A stretch of 29,139 nt of DNA from IMG/VR virus record IMGVR_UViG_3300021425_000125, positions 1 to 29,139 of that record; one strand, given 5' to 3'. The DNA comes from a virus. Shown here piece after piece: positions 5,030-10,478 of the stretch. The stretch's first letter is position 1. Every line of letters begins with the position of its first letter. The notes under the pieces are model-generated. The model was not told the DNA's origin. It made no database searches and saw nothing but the letters and a program-made list of their open reading frames with translations. The position numbers and the translations under genes were made by a program.

Positions 5030-5432
5030 GACGGAACAAAGTCTGCGCGGCGAGAGCGCCGTCGCGAAGCTCATTGAAGAGCGCCGCGACGTGTCGCTCG
5101 AAAAGCTAAACCCGGTCTACCGTCTCGACTATGCTGCATTCCGCAAAGGTGAGGTAACCAGCTTCATAGAAATAAAGTGCCGCACGTTTGAGCGCGACAA
5201 GTACGAGACGACGCTCATTAATGCGCACAAGATTATGTCTGCCAATGATATTGCGCAGGCGTTCGGACGGCCAGCTTTCCTCGTGGTGAGCTGGACGGAC
5301 TGGACTGGCTTCATCCCGTTTGCTGGGTTGGGTCAGTTTAGGATTGGTATGGGTGGCAGAACCGATAGAGGTGACCCAAAGGATTGGGACATCTGCTGCT
5401 TTATACCAGTGAGCGAGTTCAAAGAACTCTAG
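5016..5432 (+). CDS. second adjacent PD-(D/E)XK-type nuclease
   Basis: A 138-residue protein overlapping the resolvase-like gene. E13 in RGESAVAKLIEE, D38 in VYRLDYAAF, and E52/K54 in SFIEIKCRTF give the helix, then D, then ExK pattern of the fold. Following residues TTLINAHKIMSANDIAQAFGRPAFLVVSW match the helix-strand that usually follows, as seen in phage nucleases with restriction-like folds. No clear subfamily is recognised. Its coupling to the previous gene suggests either complementary nucleases or a heteromeric pair. Catalytic residues look intact, so it is not obviously a dead paralogue. Confidence 0.65.
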   Translation: MPKYETEQSLRGESAVAKLIEERRDVSLEKLNPVYRLDYAAFRKGEVTSFIEIKCRTFERDKYETTLINAHKIMSANDIAQAFGRPAFLVVSWTDWTGFIPFAGLGQFRIGMGGRTDRGDPKDWDICCFIPVSEFKEL

Positions 5433-5467
5433 GTTACATGAATAGCGTTTATGAAAGGATATGAATT

Positions 5468-6079
5468 ATGGCGTTAGGAATGAATTTTGAAGGCAAATCG
5501 GCAGGGGACATCCTGCCAATCGTCAAGTATGACGCAAAGGGCGGCGACCTCATCGCAGTCAATCGCGTGCAGGGCGAAGACGGTCAATGGACTAAGAGCG
5601 AAGTCGAGGTTGAAATGCCGACCAACTTCGTGATGGATATGGAAAACATCGAAGTCGGTTGGTTGTCGTTCGCAAGCGGTGCGCCTGACTTTGTGATGGC
5701 GAAGGTTGGTGAACCGATGCCGGGTAAGCCAAGTGACGACCACAAGCAGGCATTCCGTCTGCGTATTGCGTCGACTGACTTGGGCCTGCGTGAGTTTAGC
5801 CACAGTGCTAAGACTGTGCTGCGTTGTATGGATGACCTGCACAGCAAGTATCTGGCAGAGAAAGGTCAGCACGCTGGCCTCATGCCGGTAGTTTCAATCG
5901 AGGGCACTGAAACAATTAAGATACAGTCGCCAAATGGCGAGCTTCGGTTTAAGGCACCGAAGTGGAGCATTGTAAGTTGGGTTGATAAACCTGACTTCTT
6001 TGACGCTGCAAGCGCGCCGGACACTACTCCTGAACCGGTTGCCGCACAAGATAGTGGTGATGAAGCACCGCTGTTTTAG
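5468..6079 (+). CDS. single-stranded-DNA-binding-like protein
   Basis: The 203-residue product starts at ATG 5468 behind AAAGGA. The core has alternating beta-strand character: GDILPIVKYDAKGGDLIAVNRV, EVEVEMPTNFVMDMENIEVGWLSF, and later LMPVVSIEGTETIKI. It ends in a Pro/Ala-rich linker and the acidic tail DSGDEAPLF. Tails with acidic residues and a terminal Phe are the protein-docking element of SSB and T7 gp2.5. A conserved region with GLREFSHSAKTVLRCMDDLHSKY lies in the middle. Location directly before the primase-helicase and in the same direction as two nucleases supports a replication/recombination SSB. The OB fold itself is inferred, not proven. Confidence 0.65.
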   Translation: MALGMNFEGKSAGDILPIVKYDAKGGDLIAVNRVQGEDGQWTKSEVEVEMPTNFVMDMENIEVGWLSFASGAPDFVMAKVGEPMPGKPSDDHKQAFRLRIASTDLGLREFSHSAKTVLRCMDDLHSKYLAEKGQHAGLMPVVSIEGTETIKIQSPNGELRFKAPKWSIVSWVDKPDFFDAASAPDTTPEPVAAQDSGDEAPLF

Positions 6080-6088
6080 GTAGCGTCC

Positions 6089-6143
6089 GTTGGGGCGTGT
6101 CACGCTTCCCTCCCCCGCAGAGGCACGCCCCAACATCATTTTT
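6089..6143 (+). terminator. long-stem hairpin, possible attenuator or terminator
   Basis: A perfect 11-bp G+C-rich stem pairs 6089-6099 with 6124-6134 around a 24-base loop. The sequence ATCATTTTT follows. The loop is large for an efficient intrinsic terminator, so partial termination or mRNA end protection of the abundant SSB-like transcript is as likely. The primase-helicase ribosome site starts at about 6145. Confidence 0.45.
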
Positions 6144-6157
6144 CAGGAGTAAACGAA

Positions 6158-7972
6158 ATGACAAACAATATCGGCGCTCACATTGAGACAGTCGCAAAGC
6201 ATTATTGGGGCGAGCCAAAGGAACGGCGCGGCCATACGCTGCGCTGGGGCAATCGTGGGTCGAAGGAAGTCGATTTGCGCAAAGGCACGTGGTTCGATTT
6301 TGAAAACAACATAGGCGGCGGCGTAGTCGACCTCGTTCGTCAGAATGAGGGCGCGCAGCTCGCCGGTATCCCCGACGTGCTAGAACGCAAGTTCGGTATA
6401 CCAAAGCAAACGCAGAAGGCCATCCAGCCTGCGCAGTATCTCAGCAAGGTGTATAACTACGTCGACGCGCAAGGTGAGCTGCGCTATCAGGTCATGCGCT
6501 TTGAACCAAAGACGTTCAGGCAGCGCAGACCAGACGGCGATGGCGGTTGGATTTACAATATGCAGGATGTTGAGGCGCTGCCCTACAATCTGCAAGGCAT
6601 CCTGTCGCGCCCGGACAAAACGATTTTCGTTGTCGAGGGCGAGAAGTGCGCAGACAAACTCATCGAGCTGGGTGCCGTCGCCACGACATCACACGGCGGG
6701 GCGGGTAAATGGAAAGCCGAGCTAAACAAATTCTTTGAAGGTCGACGCGTGGTTATTCTACCCGACGAAGATGATGCGGGGCAAAAGCACGCGCAGGTGG
6801 TCAGCAGTCATCTCATTGACGTGGCAAAGGACATCAAGGTTGTTGACCTTCCGGGCCTCAGCGAGAAGCAGGACGTGTATGACTGGTTGCAGAACGGGCA
6901 CACGCCAGAGGAGCTGCGTGATATTGTCAGTAACGCCGATGTTATAACGGATGTTATAACGTCCGACGGCGAGGTGTTGGAGCCAGTCGACGAGCCTGAC
7001 GTGTATCCGACCTATAGCCTGACGTACCTACGCAATATGCCGCCGGTCAAATGGCTGGTGGAGGGCTTGCTTACAGAACACGGCTTCGGCGTCATCTATG
7101 GCGAACCCGGCGCGGGTAAATCGTTTTTAGGTATCGATATAGCTTTATCTGTTGCGTATGGGCGTGCTTGGCACGGCAACGCAGTTAAGCAGGGTGCGGT
7201 GCTGTATATTGCAGGCGAGGGCGTAGGCGGTCTTGGCAAGCGTGTTAAGGCGTGGCAGCAGCACGTCGGTATCGAAGCCGACGCGCCTATGTATGTGCTA
7301 CCTATGGCGGTGCATATGACCGAGCAAGGGGACGTAGAGAAGCTCCTACGCACCATCGACAGCCTGGGGCAGGAGTTTACCCTGTGTATTGTCGACACAG
7401 TCGCTAGAAGCCTTCTGGGCGACGAGAACAGCAGCTCTGATATGGGCATGTTTGTAAGCGCCTGTAATGCCGTACAGCGGCACATAAACGGTGCTGTGGT
7501 CGGCGTACACCACGCAGGCAAGGACGCGTCACGTGGTATGCGTGGCTCAACTGCGCTACTTGGCGCTGTCGACGCGGCATTGCGTGTCAAAAAGGACGAG
7601 GATAGCTTCACCCTGCAATGCGAGAAGCAGAAAGATGCAGAGCCATTCGAGGATATGGTCTTTGATATGGTGCCGATTGCGATGCTGGGCGACAGCTCTA
7701 TTGTTATTCAGCGCAGCGAGCCAGAGCAGCGTAGCGATGCGCGGCGGGCAAAATTAACCAACGATCAGCAAATTGCACTGGATGCACTACACAATGCGCT
7801 TGCTCAGCTCAAATCAAATAAGTGTGACATAGATAGATGGAAACTAGAACATCGTGTGAAAACTCCCGACCTCACAGCAGGCAAGCGAAGGGATGCCAGA
7901 GCGGCCCTACAGAGCAAACGTGTGATTTTCATCGACGACGGTATTGTCATGTTAAACAAGGACTTAGGATGA
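6158..7972 (+). CDS. TOPRIM primase - RecA-like helicase fusion
   Basis: The 604-residue protein has CAGGAG upstream of ATG 6158. Residues 1-80 resemble the degenerate N-terminal part of phage primases (GTWFDFENNIGGGVVDLV) but lack the Cys zinc ligands. Residues 155-245 form a TOPRIM domain with VVEGEKCAD (E160) and LPDEDDAG (D203-D206). Residues 285-510 are a RecA/RepA-like AAA_25 ATPase: Walker A GEPGAGKS (315-322), Walker B LCIVDTV (D413), and VGVHHAGKD with sensor-like H451/H452. A basic C-terminal region follows. This fits priming and unwinding at the phage fork, as T7 gp4 does in another arrangement. Catalytic primase residues beyond TOPRIM are not identified. Confidence 0.85.
   Translation: MTNNIGAHIETVAKHYWGEPKERRGHTLRWGNRGSKEVDLRKGTWFDFENNIGGGVVDLVRQNEGAQLAGIPDVLERKFGIPKQTQKAIQPAQYLSKVYNYVDAQGELRYQVMRFEPKTFRQRRPDGDGGWIYNMQDVEALPYNLQGILSRPDKTIFVVEGEKCADKLIELGAVATTSHGGAGKWKAELNKFFEGRRVVILPDEDDAGQKHAQVVSSHLIDVAKDIKVVDLPGLSEKQDVYDWLQNGHTPEELRDIVSNADVITDVITSDGEVLEPVDEPDVYPTYSLTYLRNMPPVKWLVEGLLTEHGFGVIYGEPGAGKSFLGIDIALSVAYGRAWHGNAVKQGAVLYIAGEGVGGLGKRVKAWQQHVGIEADAPMYVLPMAVHMTEQGDVEKLLRTIDSLGQEFTLCIVDTVARSLLGDENSSSDMGMFVSACNAVQRHINGAVVGVHHAGKDASRGMRGSTALLGAVDAALRVKKDEDSFTLQCEKQKDAEPFEDMVFDMVPIAMLGDSSIVIQRSEPEQRSDARRAKLTNDQQIALDALHNALAQLKSNKCDIDRWKLEHRVKTPDLTAGKRRDARAALQSKRVIFIDDGIVMLNKDLG
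6938..6961 (+). repeat. tandem 12-bp repeat with GTTATAAC palindromes
   Basis: GATGTTATAACG occurs twice back to back (6938-6949 and 6950-6961). Each unit holds the 8-bp palindrome GTTATAAC. It lies inside the primase-helicase gene, in the linker between TOPRIM and ATPase, where it encodes the repeated DVIT. Confidence 0.75.
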
Positions 7973-7986
7973 ATGTGAAAAATAAA

Positions 7987-8072
7987 ATCACATCGGATGT
8001 GATAATCACATCGTGTGTGTGTGATGTGAAACCCCCTATAAGGGGTTCACAATCACATATCACATATCACAC
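7987..8072. repeat. iteron-like cluster of ATCACAT repeats; candidate origin or operator array
   Basis: ATCACAT occurs at 7987-7993, 8005-8011, 8052-8058 and 8059-8065, with a variant ATCACAC at 8066-8072. The last three are exact 7-bp tandem units. Inverted copies are ATGTGAT at 7997-8003 and the variant ATGTGAA at 8024-8030. TCACATC-G-GATGTGA (7988-8002) is a perfect dyad, and TCACATC/GATGTGA repeats with a 10-base GT spacer at 8006-8029. A short hairpin (AACCCC 8030-8035 with GGGGTT 8042-8047) lies between the groups. Position right after the primase-helicase and 0.7 kb before a winged-helix initiator-like gene fits a replication origin; a regulatory array is the alternative. Confidence 0.65.
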
Positions 8073-8076
8073 GTGT

Positions 8077-8081
8077 GGAGG
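8077..8081 (+). promoter_or_regulatory. ribosome binding site fixing the start at 8087
   Basis: GGAGG lies five bases before ATG 8087. It immediately follows the repeat cluster and shows that the longer frame from GTG 8075 is not the natural start. Confidence 0.75.
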
Positions 8082-8086
8082 TAGTG

Positions 8087-8665
8087 ATGGTTAAACGTGT
8101 CCCAAAGCCAGCTCGTGGCGTTCAGAAGATGATGCAACGGGATGGTAATAGTGTGAATGCTAAGAAGGTCAGGTCGGCGTTAGTCGAGCTTGATAAGATC
8201 GTGTCTGACTACGAACAGCGGTGGGGCATTGATAGATTGCCAGAGCTGGTCGATACGAAACTACGTGAGAAGTATGAGGCACAGCTAGACCGGCTCAACA
8301 AAGCTATCGATGCCGACGTTGGCAGTGAGGTCAGGGTTGAGGCTGAAGCTATGGCGCGTGCATATGCAGCGCTGGAAAAGGTGGCGAAGGCTAACGGGCA
8401 CAGCGAGCTAACAGGTGAGTTCTGGGAAGCGGCTATGCCAGATGGCAAGGTGCTGGCAATCACGCGTACGTTTGATGAGCAGCACAAGGTAGCACGCGAG
8501 CATAGGGATATGGTCGTGTATTGCGTGGAGGAAGTGGCGAACATCCTAGCTAACTGGCAGGGGCATGTCGCCGTGACGATGACCAAGCACGAGTTTCCGG
8601 GTGCGGAAGTTGTGAGTGTGGAAGAGAAACAACAGGAGATATTTAATGACGAACTCCCCTTCTAA
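8087..8665 (+). CDS. replication-region protein with SSB-like acidic tail
   Basis: The 192-residue product is mostly helical and charged. A basic N-terminus (VKRVPKPARGVQKMM) is followed by coiled-coil-like helices (AKKVRSALVELDKIVSDYEQRW; LREKYEAQLDRLNKAID; VRVEAEAMARAYAALEKVAKAN). A more compact part with GEFWEAAMPDGKVLAITRTFDEQHKVARE comes before a C-terminus ending EIFNDELPF. The acidic tail with terminal Phe is like those of SSB and gp2.5 and may dock onto a replication protein. I do not recognise the family. It begins at the edge of the repeat cluster and overlaps the next gene, so a role in replication or origin handling is plausible. Confidence 0.7.
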   Translation: MVKRVPKPARGVQKMMQRDGNSVNAKKVRSALVELDKIVSDYEQRWGIDRLPELVDTKLREKYEAQLDRLNKAIDADVGSEVRVEAEAMARAYAALEKVAKANGHSELTGEFWEAAMPDGKVLAITRTFDEQHKVAREHRDMVVYCVEEVANILANWQGHVAVTMTKHEFPGAEVVSVEEKQQEIFNDELPF

Positions 8666-8831
8666 AGCGCAGAGGCAGTTCTCACGAGGCGGCATTGTGT
8701 GTGCTGAGTGCGATACGAAGTCCCACGGTTTCGTCACTGTAGTGACGGGTAGGAATCCAAACACGTTCAAGCAGTGGTGCCACGAGTGCTACGACAAAGA
8801 CAAGGAGCGAGAAGATGTCTCATTTATCTGA
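8646..8831 (+). CDS. small zinc-ribbon protein
   Basis: Starting at ATG 8646 behind AGGAG, the 61-residue protein overlaps the previous gene by 20 bases. Two knuckles, C19-x2-C22 (CAEC) and C45-x2-C48 (CHEC), are set to bind one zinc ion. Residues between them are small and polar, with a hydrophobic strand FVTVVTG. The C-terminus is charged. Small zinc ribbons of this kind in phage replication regions may bind nucleic acid or host RNA polymerase; nothing more specific can be said. It overlaps the winged-helix gene by 17 bases. Confidence 0.7.
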   Translation: MTNSPSKAQRQFSRGGIVCAECDTKSHGFVTVVTGRNPNTFKQWCHECYDKDKEREDVSFI

Positions 8832-9465
8832 GTTCAAGCGGCCCTACAGCGTGTGCCCAATGCGTGCCGCAGGTGATAGGACGCTGAAGGATACAGACCT
8901 GCGGGTGCTGATGGCGCTGTGTGCGTTCACCAACCGAGCTGGTGTGTGCTGGCCGTCAATGGCTACGCTGATGGAGCTGACCAATCTGAAGTCACGCAGC
9001 AGCATTCACGAAAGCATCAAGAAGCTCAAGCGCTTGAAGTACGTGCGGCAGCTACAGCCGAAGGACTACCAGAAGACCAAGACCGGTTGGAAGAACAACC
9101 GATACCAAGTGCTGTGGGAGAAGGATATGGCGTTGCCTAGCTTGGAAGAGATACATATCGCCAAGCCATTGCAGCTCGTGCAAGACCAAGATGACATACC
9201 TGAAAGTAAAGGGGGTCTGGGGGATGCACAATCGTGCTCTCACACGCACGCTGAGGCGCTCGCCCACGCTTTCGTGAGGGCCATCCAGCAAGCGACCGGG
9301 CAGGTGGTGCTGTTCGATAACGTCATCAATCACACGCGTCGGCTGCCCGAAGAGGTGTCGGTTGAGCAACTGACGGAGGCTACGCTGGCTGTAAGCAGGG
9401 CAAGGCTAGCAAGGCGTCAGGGCGTGCCTTCCTTGCAGGACGTAGAAGAAGAGCTAGGTGTATAA
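8815..9465 (+). CDS. winged-helix replication-initiator-like protein
   Basis: A 216-residue protein from ATG 8815. Residues 20-105 match the HTH_36-type winged helix of phage RepO/DnaD-like proteins: LKDTDLRVLMALCAFTNRAGVCWPSMATLMELTNLKSRSSIHESIKKLKRLKYVRQL, then a wing NRYQVLWEKD. A flexible, Gly/Ser-rich linker follows at about 120-145. The C-terminal helical domain (AHAFVRAIQQATGQ to LGV) could contact the helicase. Such proteins bind origin DNA and recruit the replicative helicase. The repeat cluster at 7987-8072 is the natural candidate target. The family match rests on the HTH; the initiator role is inferred from context. Confidence 0.7.
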   Translation: MSHLSEFKRPYSVCPMRAAGDRTLKDTDLRVLMALCAFTNRAGVCWPSMATLMELTNLKSRSSIHESIKKLKRLKYVRQLQPKDYQKTKTGWKNNRYQVLWEKDMALPSLEEIHIAKPLQLVQDQDDIPESKGGLGDAQSCSHTHAEALAHAFVRAIQQATGQVVLFDNVINHTRRLPEEVSVEQLTEATLAVSRARLARRQGVPSLQDVEEELGV

Positions 9466-9466
9466 A

Positions 9467-9601
9467 ATGCAAACCAACGTATGCTTCTTTACACCGCTGC
9501 CAGCGCCAGCACCGCTTCCTGTAAAACCCACCCCTTGCCCCCCGCCCCCCTTCCCTGTACGTATGGGGGTGTCGCACAAAATTTTTGGAGGTAACGCATG
9601 A
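9467..9601 (+). CDS. possible 44-residue proline-rich peptide
   Basis: ATG 9467 lies one base after the winged-helix stop, and the stop at 9599-9601 overlaps the next gene's ATG (ATGA). It fills the gap exactly, which is how genuine small genes sit in this genome. The product, MQTNVCFFTPLPAPAPLPVK and then PTPCPPPPFPV, is about one third proline with two Cys. DNA here is strikingly C-rich on the plus strand (9528-9560). No family is recognised and no strong ribosome site is seen, so it could be a C-rich non-coding spacer. Confidence 0.45.
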   Translation: MQTNVCFFTPLPAPAPLPVKPTPCPPPPFPVRMGVSHKIFGGNA

Positions 9602-9876
9602 AAGCGAACACATTACTGAGAACCGCAGCCGAAACGCTAAAGAAGCGCGGTAAGGACTATGGAACGATGCGCGAGAACCACCAGCGCATTGCGGACATAT
9701 GGGCGGTGATCATGCAAACTGAGGTAACACCTGAGCAGGTTGCGCTTTGTATGGCTGGCGTTAAGATGGCACGGCTGGTACAATCACCCGACCACGAAGA
9801 TAGCTGGCTTGATTTGGCTGGCTACGCAGCAGTAGGCGCGGAGATATTGGATGACGGACAAACCATTGACGACTAG
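9598..9876 (+). CDS. DUF6378-like phage protein
   Basis: The 92-residue protein starts at ATG 9598 after GGAGG. The sequence LLRTAAETLKKRGKDYGTMRENHQRIADIWAVIM...TPEQVALCMAGVKMARLVQSPDHEDSWLDLAGYAAVGAEIL is the pattern I associate with DUF6378 (uncharacterised phage proteins with a helical, MazG/phosphohydrolase-like look: acidic D/E and K residues in the RGKDYG and HEDSWLDLAGY segments). A nucleotide-handling role is possible but unproven. It closes the replication group and overlaps the small terminase gene by 26 bases. Confidence 0.65.
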   Translation: MKANTLLRTAAETLKKRGKDYGTMRENHQRIADIWAVIMQTEVTPEQVALCMAGVKMARLVQSPDHEDSWLDLAGYAAVGAEILDDGQTIDD

Positions 9877-10252
9877 GGAGCAGCGAGCAGCGCTTGCGTC
9901 GGATGATGCTGACAAGCGCGAGGCGGTTGTGCAGGAGCTGGAGGCGATAGCTTCTGGTGAGGTGACGGATGTGCTGAGTTGGGACGAGTTGGGCAATGTT
10001 GGTGTGTGTGCGTCGGATAGACTGCCCGCGCGTGCGCGCCGCGCGATTAAGAAGGTTAAAGTTACGCCTAACCAGCACGGCAACCAGATTGAGGTTGAGA
10101 TGCACGACAAGCTGTCGGCACTGCGCCTGCTGGCTAAGCACCGTGGCTTGTTGGAACCGAACTCTGACGAGCGTAAGCCAAGTATGATTGGCATTAATGT
10201 GACTGGCCCGAAGGCCACGACCTATGAAGTGAAGGAGGAGGACGATGAGTGA
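9851..10252 (+). CDS. terS: terminase small subunit
   Basis: A 133-residue protein starting at ATG 9851 behind GGAGAT. The N-terminal half is helical (TREQRAALASDDADKREAVVQELEAIASGE). The central part with SWDELGNVGVCASDRLPARARRAIKKVKVTPN leads to VEMHDKLSALRLLAKHRGLLEP, the C-terminal segment typical of phage small terminases of the Terminase_2/DUF5681-like groups. It would recognise the packaging site and assist the large subunit, encoded 200 bases downstream. The acidic tail EVKEEDDE is a common end. Assignment rests on the KLSALRLLAKHRGLL motif and position. Confidence 0.78.
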   Translation: MTDKPLTTREQRAALASDDADKREAVVQELEAIASGEVTDVLSWDELGNVGVCASDRLPARARRAIKKVKVTPNQHGNQIEVEMHDKLSALRLLAKHRGLLEPNSDERKPSMIGINVTGPKATTYEVKEEDDE

Positions 10253-10478
10253 TAAATGGTCTAACAACGTCATCAAGCTGCCGAAGAAGGACTATGTGCG
10301 GTTTTATGAAGATTTTGTGGAGTGTGATTTTTGCGGCCAGCAAACCCGTGGCCGCGTGTATGAGGGCAGTCAGCAGATTGAGTGCGGTGCCTGCGGCACG
10401 CCGTTTTTTGAATTTTACACTGAGCCGGGTGGTATTACGTTGGAGCTAGAGAATGGCGAGACAGACGAAGGCGCGTGA
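10245..10478 (+). CDS. zinc-ribbon protein between terminase genes
   Basis: The 77-residue protein has GGAGGAGGA before ATG 10245 and overlaps both terminase genes. Four cysteines in two CxxC knuckles (C27/C30 CDFC and C47/C50 CGAC) form a zinc ribbon with beta-strands between them (TRGRVYEGSQQIE). The C-terminus is acidic. Location between TerS and TerL suggests a packaging accessory, though a conserved passenger gene is equally possible. Confidence 0.7.
   Translation: MSDKWSNNVIKLPKKDYVRFYEDFVECDFCGQQTRGRVYEGSQQIECGACGTPFFEFYTEPGGITLELENGETDEGA

Noticed and set aside
7969-8094. 41-codon frame starting MNVKNKITSDV, overlapping the helicase stop
   Set aside because: Most of its codons are the ATCACAT repeats themselves and it overlaps the next gene's start and ribosome site. 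The repeat cluster explains the sequence better than a gene.
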